A stretch of DNA of 64,000 nt, taken from the NCBI GenBank assembly GCA_973895155.1, contig OZ316893.1, positions 13,330,001-13,394,000 of the forward strand, in the 5' to 3' direction. Below, piece by piece: positions 21,520 to 33,987 of the stretch. The notes beneath the pieces are model-generated. The model made no database searches. It worked only from the letters and a program-made list of their open reading frames with translations, and was not told the origin of the DNA. The position numbers were made by a program, and so were the translations under genes. The DNA is from Marsupella aquatica (lineage: Eukaryota > Marchantiophyta). Each line of letters begins with the position of its first letter. The stretch's first letter is position 1.

Positions 21520-24500
21520 CTACATTCTAGAAGATTCTGAACCTTCAGAGTTCCAAAGTGCGGTAATAGATGGCATTGCAACCCAATGCTGTTCCAAAGC
21601 TGACAACCCCTCTTCATAGGACAATGCTCTGAAGCGAACTTCTCCTTCATTTGAATTGGCTTTTGACGTCTCGTTAGCATGAACAATGAGACCAAATTTA
21701 AGTAGTGTGCTCACAGCACTATCAACGGGCATCTCAACCTGTTCATCATCAGAAAGTAACAATATTAACCATAGGGAGGACTTCTTTATCCCAATACGAA
21801 TCGTTACAAATTTACCACTGATTCACTGGTCTGTTTCAAGATCAATCAAGACCACAAGGTAACTGTTGCACAAAGCGAAACGAATGGACCTACACATGAG
21901 AAAGAAGTACCTACCTGCTCCCTGCATCTGTAGTAGAGGATTCGCTCACAAGAATCTGTAAGCTGCTTTGTTGTCATTCCCTGAGCATAAAAGCAGAAAG
22001 TTTAAGCAATTAAAATTCCGAGCCTGGGCAGGATTCGTTTACTTCGCAATTGTTAAGCTAAAATTTGAAAGGCTTTCTGCACTTCATTAAGGCCACTTAT
22101 TATCAAAGTTTTCTCAGGACCTGAGTAGCGCATTTCAGTGCATCTATACTGCAGCTGGAATCAAATTAACTTCAAATACGTACTTCAGCTTTTCCTTGAC
22201 GTACGAGGACTGTGAAAACAAGTATTGCCTCCTTGAACTGCGAACAATATATATCATTCCGTGGATAAATTGAAGTATGGTACGAACGAACCATTCAGCT
22301 TGTACGTGTAAAGGAAAATGCGATTATCATGTATTGAGCAACAATTAGATCGGAGTGGATAACTTGCCGAGGGTATTTAGAAAGGTATTTACCTGTTGCT
22401 CTTCAGATTCATCTAGTAAGAACTGAACAACTCCAAATCCCTTTGCCCCAGTCTTCTGGTACAAGGTTTTGTTTACAAGAAGCTTTGCCACAGACATTTG
22501 CAACATGAAACCGTATTAAAGTAAACCTTTTCCTCCCAGTTTTCTTGCACCTATTGCATAAAAACAAGTTACTGCCGTTCCTGTTAGGCAACCAAAAGTT
22601 CTATAACAGCAAGCCTAAAATCAAGCTATTCCAGGTAGTAGGGCTATAGACCTCGGGGGAATTAAGACATGCTACTTAAAATGGAGAAGATTTCCTACAA
22701 TCTGTCTTGAACCTTGTCTACTAATCAGGCACTGTAGTCCTCTCACCTGAAATCGATCCCAAACTTGTTTATAGCCAAAACCAACTCGAGTCACGAGGAC
22801 TATAAGAGCTGACGCTGCAATAATATCAAGCACAAACGCAGACCTGTGCAAATCACTCCCCAGAGAGACAAAAGAGTCAAGTGCTGATCTAGACTCTTGA
22901 AATCCACAATACCACTTAGCTTGTCTCGCATAATGGATTGTCATTATGCGAGACTAAAACAATTGCTGGAACTGAGCTTGTGTTCATAACTTACAAAGTC
23001 AGTAAAACTTACGGTGAGCTCAAAAAATTATCGAAGTGGTAGTTCACTAAGAATGCCAGAACACCTGCTATTGAAGTGACATCAAGCCGCAACTGGAAGG
23101 TGACAATGAAGATATATCCAAGTTAGGATTGAGGTGTGACCATCACTCTTACACGAATCGTATCCACAACATAGCTTCTATCATACCAAAGTCATCGAAC
23201 ATGTCCCGGCTCTAGGTCTTGTTTTCTGCTATCTGTCTAGTGAAGTTGATGGCTCTCATTATGATGAAGGGAGCTACGACAGTTCCACGAACAGACGTTT
23301 CTTTTATGGAATAAAGAAGATCAGTTCATCCCCACAATGGCCATTCTTGTTAATTTCAGTTTAGCAGACCTGATTGGCCAGAACCTTTCCTTGCGAAAGA
23401 CTGAAAGGAAAGTCAAGAACCGCATATAGCCTACAAACTTGACAGAACACAATGCTTCGTCAAAGTACACGGACTTCAACCTCACAGACTGTGACTCAGT
23501 TTGGCTAAGTCATCGGTATAAGCACGTACGGTGTCAAGGACCCGGAACCTCAGTTTCTTGCTTGGAAAAACTATCTGCAAAACAGTAACAAACAATATTT
23601 AAGTTCCTGTCCAACGACCCGGAACGCTTGAGCCTTCACTCGTTCTGTAAAGTTCGAATGTAGAATCATGGGCAACCCCCTCTCATTGTCCACAGAAGAA
23701 AAAACAATCAGTGATGAAGTTCTCCCATCAAATCCTACTTCCTGAGCAGAAGTGCCAGAGCAGTTGGATACTAATTTGACTACAAACCATATCGAGATAT
23801 TTGTACAGAATTAGATAGACTTGGGTGACCTGAATCGCTGTTCATTAGGTGTTTTAAGAGTGCTGACTGCAAACTACGACGTATTCCTTAAGTGGAGCGT
23901 AGGAGTGGACACCTTGATCATGACAGTAATTTTAGAAGATTCACGAAGAGGTAACCATGTTACCTTAAGATCCGGAAGTGGAATTCTGTAATATGTTTGA
24001 AGTTGGAGGCCAGCCTCTATGGAATCTTCTTTAGCATCCATATTGTAAAGTAATACTAGCTCTTTAAACGCAGGTTCCTGTACAGTATTGAAAGATCACG
24101 GATGGGTTTTTAAACGAAGTTACCATAATAAACGCCTGCAGTCAATGAATCACAAAACCAAAAGGTCTGGAAATTATCGAATAAGGAACTTCAGGCAGAC
24201 AAAGAATTGTATGTCCTTGTAATAGACGGGTTTTCTTGCATACGCATCTCTTGAAAAACATTTGCAAACACTAACAGAATATTGGTTGCCAGTGAGAAGT
24301 TGGAACATAGACTGACTTGTAGTGTTACTCGTGAGAAGAAGACTGAAAAGGCCGCAGTAATCCTCTTAAAAACATTCCCTCCAGCAACAGCTTTAGATGC
24401 TGGCAGCCAAATGTCCTTCATCGAAACCCTTGATAGATGATTAGGCCTGTTGAAAGATATGTGACCAACATCCCTCAGTGTATCCAGTAAAGTGCACAAA

Positions 24501-27500
24501 ACACTGTAACAGAGTTGGAGACGTGCCAATTAAAACGAGTGAGGATAGAAGGACTAAGAGAGAGAGTATACCGCAAGTGAGGTTCCAAAACAACATCATC
24601 TGCGTCTGGAAGTGTTTGAGGTGGGGTTTCCATTTGCAAGAGTCCCATGCGCACTAATATGCGGCGGATGAGTAGTCCACGAGATCCTGCCGAGGAAAGA
24701 ATAGCTTCATAGCGAGGTATGGCCTGCCGACCAGCCAACCAAATAGGCATGTCCAATTGAGCTTCCTTGTCATACTTAATTGCTTCATGATCACTTGGAT
24801 TTTCAGTGGCATCAAGAGGTTCTTCGTTCTCTAGCTGCAGAGGTTCTTGAAGCCAACTGCTGACTGATTCCGCCAACTCCCTGCCTTCCTTATCTTCCCA
24901 GAGAGAATTCCATTTCTGCACAAATGATGGAAAGGAATAATCTGCCTCAGGAAAAACTACTACAGAGGCTAGTGTTAATTTTTTCTTAAATATATTATCT
25001 TCATACACACATATTAGCATCATAGAACAAAGAACATACTCTCTCCTGGTTCTGTATGGTGAACATGAATCGTCACGAAAGAATGCGAGTATCTGATTGA
25101 CTGTTTTGGATAGCTTCCAAGTTGAGTCGAGGACAACCCTGCCATCTTTCTGTTACACCTAGAAAATTTCTACACGAATGTTCCACATAGCTAACATCTA
25201 CTGACAGTCTCAGAGACCATTGAAGAGAAAGAACGTTGACGACTAATTAATTATACTGACTGCCCATCCATGCTCTTGCCTGCAGATCTGAAGTTCAAAC
25301 ATTTTCATTTCTGGAATTTATCAACCGACTCCTGGTGAGCATATGCATCCAAATGTTTGAATCCTGACACTATCGGATTACAGGTAGAGAATGTACTTGA
25401 ATACACCAACCACCTGCATTCAACAGTGGCCCTGTTAATCCTTTAAATGATTGTCGCAGAACGAGAGACTGCAGGTAGTCAAACTTTTCTCCAAGGAGCA
25501 AGCCCTTTTGTTCCTCCTTCGTGTATCCCCGTCTGCACTAGACACCCGTTTTATAAGTACGCCTCGCCTTAAAGCTTGTCGTACCACCTTCATCCCAATC
25601 CTTCCCTGTCTTACAAAACACTTCTCCAATCTGTTACCGGAGAACATTGACCACAAGGTACCTGAACTATATTCCAATTATTTCAGAGGCGGCCACCCGT
25701 TCTAAATTTTGTTTGCATGATACTACATTCAACAACCATCCTTGTGGTTTATTCACCTAAAAACCTTAACGTTGGAAGAAGATGTGAGTTTCCAATCAAC
25801 ATCCACCGGAGTAGACAGCAGGTAGTCGGAGTTGAGTGCAGCTGTTAACTCCAAATCACGAATAGAAATGCCTTCAAACTCAGCACGTCTTAATAGCCGC
25901 ACAAAATTTTTCTGGAATCGCTCTGCAGCTGCTTCACTGAGACGCATTATCACAGTTTTCAAGTTATTTTTGGCTCGTCTAACCAGGCAAGGAGTAATAA
26001 GATCTATTTTTTACAGAATCGATACCCCAGAAAAATTGACTCATTCACAGATTTTGATTTCTTTTACGAATTGAAAACCTGAAAGTACCGTAATATCATC
26101 TGTGGAGTCTGCAGAGCTGTAAGGTTCCAATCTATCCTTCAGTAAAACATTTTGAGTTACTGTCAAAAATGAAAGAGCTAAATAGGAATAATAAATAAAG
26201 GAGAACTACTCTTGGAAAATCACCTTATTTCGACATCGCTGGTGGGGCTTGAAGAGTCTACTTTGATATTGCCATCTATGTCGGCATATCTCCTGCTTTG
26301 GCGGTTTACGGCAGTCATGAATTTGGTCCCCAGATCTGTCAAAAGTTTCATGGAATACTGCTTTACTCCTTCGAAAAAGTCACCCTCAATATCTGATGAA
26401 TCTATGAGCCAATCGGCTTGTTCACCGATGATTTCGTGCTTTTGTGCACGTTCAGTGCTAACAGTGCCCAACTTCGTGAAGTTCGTAGCACCCTTCGCTG
26501 TGAGAACCTTGCTGCCATCCTGAACAGAGTGAGCCAGCCTGTAGTCCGATCGCAGCTCCTCGAGCAGAATCTTATGCTCAGCGTGCAAAATTATCTCCAG
26601 GTATCTGTGGGGAAAGACATCGCTAGTTAAATTCCTACTAGTGTCCCAGCAACGAGTTCCAAAAAATCAAATTAAGTTTGAATAACCATTCATGTCGAAT
26701 CAATGCAACAATTAAAGTCCAAAGTAGCTAAGGAACCAAACGCGGCCAGCTCATTCTAAGCTTTAAATCAACTTAAACTCTCGGCCAAGGGATGCTATGC
26801 AGTGATTGCATGAAGCTGGGTGATCTTTCAAACAAGACCCTACATTCCTAAGAATTTCAATTATTTTTCATTTTTGAATGTACTTAGCCCTGCTCTGATG
26901 GAAAGAATGTGTCTTTTGAAACGTTTATGTATCTTTCCTGCCATTACCTCCAAGCCAGGGACCCCTTGAATGTACCTCCCATAGTTAATATTTTATGAGT
27001 AATGGCTATCCAATTCAATTCTAGCGCACTTGTGGACCATTATCGGGAGCCGATGCTAGGGGTCATGCCTATTCCTACTTGGAAATGGAAAAACCTTTCA
27101 CAGCAGGAATTTAATCTAATGACTTTTAGAATCCACGCAACTCTAACAACAGATGTCTTCCCCAGTGACTTACGAGCATATTGAAAGAAATTTCGAAGAA
27201 TCCTTGTTCGCAGGGAAGAACAACAACAGCAGAGCATTGACAAGATCCACCTTGGGAACAGGTATATATCTTTGTCTGGGAACAGAAATTCTTGTCACAT
27301 ATTCAATTTCTTCCTCCCAATCTCCTCCGCTACCATAATCCTGCAGCTCTTCAGGTGGCGTACCGCCTGTTTCCACAGCATTAGAACCTTCATTGAATTC
27401 GTCTGAAAGTACTGAGGGACTATTATTTGGGGGACTCCAGGCGGACTCTGTCCCATCGGGTTCCATAATCATCTTCTCCGTTGACGAAACGGAGTCGACC

Positions 27501-27970
27501 TGCGCTGCATTTCCGCCAGCAGGGGATGGATTGCCTGTGAGCGATTCGAGCTTCTTCTGCTTCAGGTTTTTATCAGGACCATATGACTTTTCTGCTCCTT
27601 CTACTGAATGAACTCTGCAACATATTGTAGAAGGAGCCCTCCTCAGTGCCTGGTCCGCCATAAAGCGGCACGGAGTCTCATGAAATAAATGTCCACATTG
27701 GCACATGACACCTTGCTGTGTGAATGACCTCCTGCAGGATCCGCAATGTCGTCCAGACACTGCTCGATATCCGCGAAAGGAAATCTTCACGGGACTCTTC
27801 AAGGTCTCGAAATTGTCCGCCAAGGGCCCCCCAAGTGGCAGCCGTAATTGCACTCGGGATACATTCCCGAAAAAAAATCCCGAGCTCCTCAAGCAGACAT
27901 AATTTGGCTTTAAATCTCCACTATCATCACGTGCAGCGACACAAGAGAGCATCCGGACGGCACCGGCCAT
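21520..27970 (-). CDS. DUF3754 membrane protein, spliced gene (15 exons, ~950 aa)
   Basis: Organelle-type membrane protein of the plant DUF3754 family; biochemical role unknown. Phase-consistent minus-strand exons: 27174-27970, 26224-26604, 26079-26131, 25757-26003, 25397-25532, 24572-24915, 24317-24446, 23964-24077, 23530-23574, 23013-23092, 22747-22843, 22393-22482, 22184-22237, 21915-21980, 21520-21738. All use GT...AG introns; the sum is 2,853 nt with no internal stop. Family landmarks: RYIPVPKVDLVNAL (234-247), LHAEHKILLEEL, NSDYLLSTPVDVDW, VFRRGYTKEEQKGLL, DMPIWLAGRQAIPRYEAIL, LQEPAFKELVLLY, LLVNKTLYQKTGAKGFG, VEMPVDSAVSTLLKFGL. Two hydrophobic segments near residues 755-797 look membrane-spanning. 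The N-terminus may be a transit peptide; a Cys/His cluster lies at 76-101. Least certain: exon 5's donor, exon 3's acceptor and a possible extra exon near 25060-25149. Confidence 0.88.
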
Positions 27971-28194
27971 CGTGCAAGTGGCTTGTTCTTGCTGTTGCCG
28001 CGGACAGGAGCAGGATTCTTTTTCTCACACGCCCGCAAGAGCAAGAGGAGGAGCTCAATTACCGGGGAAGCGCCTCCGAGAGCCCCTCGCGGCCGCTGCG
28101 AATCGGGTCACCAGGTCTGTAGTAATTGCGATGACTTGAAACATGATTGCTCCAGAATTGGGCTCCAACAATCGTTTCACACCTCCGACTCCAT
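27971..28194 (-). promoter_or_regulatory. Probable 5' UTR/promoter of the DUF3754 gene
   Basis: G+C-rich compared with its surroundings (GCGGCCGC at 28089-28096) and directly upstream of the inferred ATG. Positional inference only; no TATA box was identified. Confidence 0.35.
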
Positions 28195-28464
28195 TCGTTC
28201 ACTGTTCTTTCCCTTCTCGAGTGACATTCGACTCCAAAAATTCGCTAAAGAAAGGCAGTGAAGGGCAAGTTTAAACCTGAACCTCAATACGTCTGTTTTC
28301 CAACCATTCTTGTTTGCACACTGCTTCTGTTCACTACTCTTTCCCTTCTCGCGTGGGATTCAACTCTAAAGAATGCGCCAGAGAAGAGGCAGTGGACGAC
28401 AAAGTATAAACCTGAGTCTGAATACTTCTGTTTACAAATCATTCCTGTTTGCACACTACAAGGA
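28195..28464. repeat. Tandem duplication, ~136-bp unit
   Basis: Two imperfect units share TCTTTCCCTTCTCG, ATTC(G/A)ACTC, AAGAGGCAGTG-like, TAAACCTGA and CCTGTTTGCACAC-like blocks. The TTTCCCTTCTCG anchors lie near 28208 and 28343. Confidence 0.7.
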
Positions 28465-28499
28465 GTCCAGGCCGTTGAATTGTGACTGGGGCAAAATTG

Positions 28500-29259
28500 T
28501 CACTGAGTTCAGGAGTGGAGAAGAGTTTTCTCATCACAGACCGATCAGCAGCTGAGGACGAAACACTGCATTTCCACATTTCGTCTCTCCATCTCTCACA
28601 TCACATCAGTAGTGCCGTTTCTGTGAAGCGATTCAAGTCCGCTCGATGAATTCCCCATCATGGCAATTCTACATCCACGAAAGTAATCAAATTGTCCAAC
28701 GTACAAGCTTGAATTACAAGCTCAGTGAAGCTTCTTCTGGAGTGGCACTTTCCATGGATGAGAAAAAGGAGACAGCCAATGTGGGAGGTGGTTCAAATTG
28801 GACGACATGGGTGTTCTCTCAATCAATTTGAGCATTTGGGTCATGAGAAGGTAGCAAATTTAGTGTATGTTCGTGCAAGAATTGTGCTCTGGCAGCACTG
28901 CAACATCGACCATTCTCGGTTCGCTGGCCCCGTGCATGAGGTTCCTTCAGTTGCTTGAAGATCGAGCCCCACGTGTACTAGTGAGCAACGAACAGGGGAA
29001 TTGCCTACTTCTGCACTCTTTTTCACTCTAGTCACAAGTCTTATTTAATTCATACATTTGACAGGATTAGAGTTATACCTTAAAACCACCACTACCTGGT
29101 AGCCCTGTATAAGAGCATTCCCAGAGCATTCCAAAGAGCATTCCCAGAGCATTCACACCAGCCACTCATTAAACCACCACTAACCATGACAAAACATTGG
29201 TTACACCAAGTTCCACCATACATAGTATCATTTGGTGAATTTGTGAAGTAACATGTGTA
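28500..29259. other. Non-coding stretch with a short direct repeat
   Basis: AGAGCATTCC is repeated four times at about 29112-29154. Otherwise nothing is recognised. Confidence 0.5.
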
Positions 29260-29382
29260 GACTTTGTGGTAGCTCACTTGAGCAGGGACTGATAGGTCTT
29301 GGGTTCAACTATTGTGACGGACTCTTCCCTTTCTGTGGGGTTTCACAAATTTCCCCTTACAAAAAAAACCAACCAAAAAAAA
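29260..29382 (+). mobile_element. tRNA-derived SINE, family A, copy 2
   Basis: It has the same head (GACTTTGTGGTAGCTCACTT), box-B-like GGTCTTGGGTTCAACT and tail (TGTGGGGTTTCACAAATTTC, CCC, A-rich run) as the copy at 13576. It lacks the 21-bp duplication, so it is the better reference copy. No target duplication was settled. Confidence 0.7.
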
Positions 29383-29700
29383 AGGTCTCTACAAGACCAA
29401 AAAAAATTCATTAAACCACCAGCCATGACAAAAACCTGGTTACACCATAAATAGTGTCATTTCCTGAATTTGTGGAGTAAAATGGAATGGAAGAGAAAAA
29501 TGAGAGGATAGCGAAAAGGGAGAAATCTTGGACACTTCCCTTTTCATATGGCTAGTGGCGGTTTAAAAACCTGGTTGGGTAAACAGGAACATGACAGTCT
29601 GGCATGACCATATCCGTATGGGGTGAGCCGTGCAACACAAACCCCCACTTGTTCCACTACCCAAGCCTGTAGAATGCAAGTGACCATGGTACCCACCCAA

Positions 29701-30450
29701 CACTAGTAGAAACCGAGGTGTTTTATGACTAAGTTTTACGACTGCCCATGACTCCTTGTGACTAAAGTTTGGGGGGTATCAAGCCAGTTGTAATTTTAAC
29801 ATAGAGTCTTATTTAAAGTGACTGAAATCGAGTGGTCAGCTATGTGACTAGGGTTTAAGACACATTTTTTGACTAATAATGACCAAATCCGTACTTGGGC
29901 ATTTTGGGATGAGGAGAAGGTTTAATCTTACAAATGACTGCAAAGTAGTCATTTTCATGACTCAAAATGAGGTATGAATTAGTCACAAACAGTCAGTGAG
30001 GAAGCGTAGCCTTTCGCATATATGATTGGTGCTATGGTTCAATATCGGAACACAGGCGACTGATTATGACTAGTTGGTCTTAAAAGTTTAGAGTAAATGG
30101 TCACATTTGTGACCAATGATGACTATAGATAGTTCATGACTTTTAAAAATTGCAAGATTGGGCTAGACTGGTTAGTCTTATTGGGGACCACGATGTAATA
30201 TATCACGGTCATATCTTAATGACCCAAAATGACTCATTAGTCTAGTTCACGACCGCATTCTTTGACCCTTTTGGTCAAAATTTTGACTCGACCTGAGGCA
30301 ATTGCAGCCTGCACATAGGACTAGAACCATGACTAATAATCAACTCAAGCATACATTCAAGCACTCAAGCATACAAGTACACAAGTCTTACATGAAAACA
30401 TGAGAGACAACATAGTTCTATTCGAATCTTAGAACTCATATTAACTATTG
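29701..30450. mobile_element. CACTA-like terminus with subterminal TGACTA repeats
   Basis: CACTAGTAGAAACC at 29701 matches the CACTA/En-Spm terminal signature. The next ~600 bp are dense in TGACTA/TAGTCA-type motifs in both orientations (for example near 29758, 29846, 29869, 29952, 29982, 30067, 30119), as expected for transposase-binding subterminal repeats. CAA precedes it, the candidate 3-bp target. The matching opposite terminus was not found, so the element may be truncated or broken by later insertions. The minus-strand gene to the right runs toward this end. Confidence 0.65.
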
Positions 30451-30593
30451 AACACACATGCATAATTTCATACAAACAAAGTTGTCACAACATGATCAGT
30501 GGATGATCCAATGAATCTCAATTGAACTCTGCATTATGAAATATCTTGGTAACATTTGGCACCGATCATGCATCTGTTTTTAAGTATCAAAAA

Positions 30594-31580
30594 CTACAAA
30601 CCACACATTTCAGGTGTCCCTATGTAATCTGTTGGCCACAACACCAAAGAGTTCAAAGCATCTGCAATAGTTGTCTGTGGCGGGTCATCATTCAAATTAG
30701 GAACTGGTAAAGGGGTCTTTGGCTTCACAAGCTTTGTCAACAACACTACAAAATACCCTGTTGGTACTTCTTTGCAATGGAATGTAATCTGCTCAGGGCG
30801 CAACTTTCCATACCCTACACACAACTCATCTTGTTGTGGTGAGAACAATACATACTCAGGATGTGCCTGAGTTTTCCATTCTGCATCAGCTTTACGCTTC
30901 TTTATCGCTGTCACTCTACCACTTGCCCTGGCCTGACTCTTCACCTTCCGAATAGGTCCCCCAGCAGCTGAAAGTTCTACTTCTACTCCAGCGTCCATGG
31001 TCACACCCTGTATGTCACTTGCCTGTGATGGAATTTGGGTCTCCACCTGGCCCACTCTTTCACATTCATTCTCACCGGCTTTGGCAACTTCTATGAACTC
31101 TTCATATGGATCCAAATTGGGGGTATTCAGTACATTGGTAACCTCTGCAATAACAAAATAGCAAGTCAACAGCCTATGAGCATTTTTGCCTTATCTCCAA
31201 TCATGGAAACATATAACAAAACACATTTTTTGCCTCATCTCCAATCATGGAAACATATGAGAAACCTTACCTTCCACTGCTTGGGCCATGGTACCCTCCA
31301 CATCCCTTTTTGTGGGCTCCACCTCTATTTGCTGTTCAATGTTACCCTCTTGATTCATCAAATTGGAGTAATGTGGCAGGTCTCTAGAACCTCCATTCCA
31401 TATTGCATTCATTATACATTTGTATTGGTCTTCTTGCACACGAATAAGCTTCTGAACATCTTCCTTTAAAGCAGTCAACTCACTTGCCATTTCACTCAAT
31501 TTCATGGTCACATCATTCTCATGAGACTCCATACATTTCACACAATCTGATAAATTGCTAAGAGAACATGATCCACCTCC
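30594..31580 (-). CDS. CACTA-associated protein with DUF8039-like C-terminus (spliced, partial)
   Basis: Two exons join in phase: 31271-31580 and 30594-31144, with donor GGAAG|GTAAGG and acceptor TTATTGCAG|AG. The upstream exon is rich in Glu/Lys/Leu heptads (MKLSEMASELTALKEDVQKL), probably a coiled coil. The downstream exon has a basic tract (KKRKADAEWK) and ends with a module reading EVPTGYFVVLLTKLV, then LPVPN and TTIADALNSLVLWPTDYI. This fits DUF8039-type domains found on En/Spm-like transposon proteins. Further 5' exons probably lie between 31751 and 32023. The role is DNA binding or transposition-related by inference. Confidence 0.5.
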
Positions 31581-32023
31581 CTACAAACACATATGTCCAA
31601 CAGAGTCAATCCATTACACCTGGAAAATAATATATGGTCCCATTGTTCATGCAAACTAGGGAATGTGGACCTCAAAGAACACTATCTGGTATGAATACTC
31701 ACTTGGTTTGAAGGATCACTCTGACCAGATTTCTGCTTTGTTTTCTTGCTTCAGCTCTCACCTCTTCTTTTGTAGGGGACTGTCCATTTTGTTTCTTCTG
31801 CATACATCATATTTTCACACATTATTTGCAAGGACACAAAAAAACTCAAATACACTGGAGAAGCTTGGTCTGCCCATCCAATGTTTATTCTTACCTTGAC
31901 TTTCTGATGGAGCAGGACCACCCACTGAAGCAAAGATCCATGCATCTCTACCATCCGCAATGTTTGGCGAGGCATGGGGGCAGTCACTAGTGCACAAACA
32001 AACTCCGTAGTTCTGATGCGCAA

Positions 32024-32740
32024 GAGACCGTCTGCAACATTTAGTGAGGTGTGGGGGCAGGTGTTCAGTTCAAGTTGGACACTGTGTTTGAGATTTGACC
32101 CTAAAATGTTCTTGAATCATATGCCAATATCAATATTCAAACACCACAATATTTGAACACAATGCCCATTTTCAAACACAACGTCCTGCAAATAAAAAAT
32201 ATGAAAACACATAGTCAAAACTCAAATACAACAATTTCATATTTCTCACTCATAACTCATTAAAACAAATTGTGCTTGAAACCTTACAAACATTTTTGAA
32301 AGAGCCTTCCAACTAGCCAAACATTGACAAATTTTGTCAAGTACTAAGGAGGTCACAAATTTCTGAATTTCTCTGTTGTTCCTTGAAGGTCTTGCAATGT
32401 CACCCTTTGAAAATTAATTCAGATTTCTCTCTCATCTCTCTACAACACCTAAGTCCTTTCTGGAAGTTTTTGGCTAAGCCCTTGAGTGTCAAATCTTGAA
32501 GTATGAAGTTCTGAAGTGACCTCAATCAATTCCATAAGGGAAGATATCTGTGGGGATGAAGAAAATGGTGAATGAACTAAATGACAAATATGTAAATGCA
32601 TTCCATCTATAAGAGTAGTACACATGCGTTTATCACTTAGTGCAATTCACACATAAAATGAGTTTATTGAGAATGAGTTTCATGCAGTGAGCAGGTTGCA
32701 TTGTGCAGTATGAGGGCTTGAGTACAAGGAGTTCAATGTG
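32024..32740. other. Non-coding stretch
   Basis: It holds one dispersed copy (about 32308-32390) of the motif tandemly repeated at 41145-41640: CTTTCCAA-like, ACATTGACAAATTTTGTCAA, GTACTAAGGAGGTCA. The rest may be the degraded interior of the LTR element ending at 33097. Confidence 0.4.
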
Positions 32741-32742
32741 TA

Positions 32743-33097
32743 GGACCTGATATCACATATGACAAAGAGCATAAGGGATTTTATTGCATGGTGGAACATG
32801 CGTTTGAGATAATCTTTATCCAAAACCACCATGCACATGTAAACACTATACAAAGTAGTCGACGTGCAGCAAGTACGTGGTTCACCTCGCGACTGAGGCT
32901 ACGTCCACGGGAAAGCAAAAAACCTTTACTTCTCTCTTGCTCCACTCCAACAATGAACTGAAGATCCACCAGGGGCTGACATCAGCCCTGGTTATATACA
33001 GCATGCATCACTGCTAACCTAAGCTAAGTCCTAACTTGAGTTAGCCTAACTGCGGTTAGCCCTAGAGTCACAAGACTAAGAGCAATACTCAGCAACA
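32743..33097 (-). repeat. Copia-type LTR fragment with degenerate primer site
   Basis: On the minus strand it starts TGTTGCTGAGTATTGCTCTT at 33097 and has a TATA-like CTGTATATAACC. It includes the shared block CGTGGACGTAGCC...GGTGAACCACGTA (32876-32911). Just inside, TGATATCAGGTCC (about 32743-32755) resembles a decayed TGGTATCAGAGC primer site, so this looks like an old 5' LTR. No target duplication was found. Confidence 0.6.
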
Positions 33098-33144
33098 TGC
33101 ACATATTCATTTGAGAATTGCATAAATAATATCCCATGCACTTA

Positions 33145-33523
33145 GAGCATCTCCAACCCAACGGGGTTGTGCTTACTAGCTACAATAAGTACCCAGTCTA
33201 AATAGTCCTTTTTGCACTTAAGTTCACTATATAGTATCTATCATGACCAACTGAAAACAGCCCAATCTTGACGGGGTTAATTCCCTAAACAATTGGTATC
33301 AACATCTGACAACCCAATTGTAGATTGAAATCTTCAAAATCCAGCAACAAACTTAGTAAGGAGCCAACTAGTATATATATAGATCCAATGACAAAAAAAC
33401 CTTGTTCCTGAAAACCCAATAGCAACTGAGTGACTGAGTTGGACCTGACATTTTCCATATTCTTTATTGGTTTTGGTCAACATCATGTTATAGTAACAAA
33501 ACCCTGTTGGGTTGGAGATGCTC
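33145..33523. mobile_element. Tourist-like (PIF/Harbinger) MITE, 379 bp
   Basis: The ends are inverted repeats GAGCATCTCCAACCCAACGG at the left and, as reverse complement, GAGCATCTCCAACCCAACAG at the right. They are flanked by TTA at 33142-33144 and 33524-33526. TTA target duplications and short G-starting inverted ends typify Tourist MITEs. No coding capacity. Confidence 0.82.
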
Positions 33524-33526
33524 TTA

Positions 33527-33982
33527 ATACATAGTGCATACCCTGTAGAAGAGTACCCGGAAGAGTAGGCCTGGGGTTTTTTGGGGACACTTGCACTTAG
33601 ACGCGGTAGACTATATTGCAATGTACCTGTGGACTAAGTTTGAACTTTCAAGCCTTCAAGGGACGATTTGATATCTGTATGGTGTCACCTTATTTGGAAG
33701 CCCACTCAAGTTACTTTGAAATTATTTTCACTTCCTTCTTAATGTTTCTAATTTTATTTCTGAGAGCCCCTCTTTAGATCCATATTTATTTTTCAATCCT
33801 TCCCATTATCTGTTAGATTTTGTTAATTTTATCCTTTTATTCAAGTTAGATTAATTCATTTTCATATATTCATACACTATGGATACCTAGACCCTAAACT
33901 ATGTCTTCTTAAGAGTGTGATGGAACCAAGGGGTGTGAGAAACAAACATTTCAAAAAAGCCAACTCATCCTTAGGTTTATGG
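33527..33982. other. Non-coding stretch before copia copy 2
   Basis: A+T-rich, nothing recognised. TTTTG at 33983-33987 is the target site duplicated by the copia insertion. Confidence 0.5.
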
Positions 33983-33987
33983 TTTTG

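Noticed and set aside
27983-28261. Divergent gene upstream of the DUF3754 start
   Set aside because: The plus-strand frames overlap the likely 5' UTR/promoter, are short and arginine-rich from high G+C, and show no domain.
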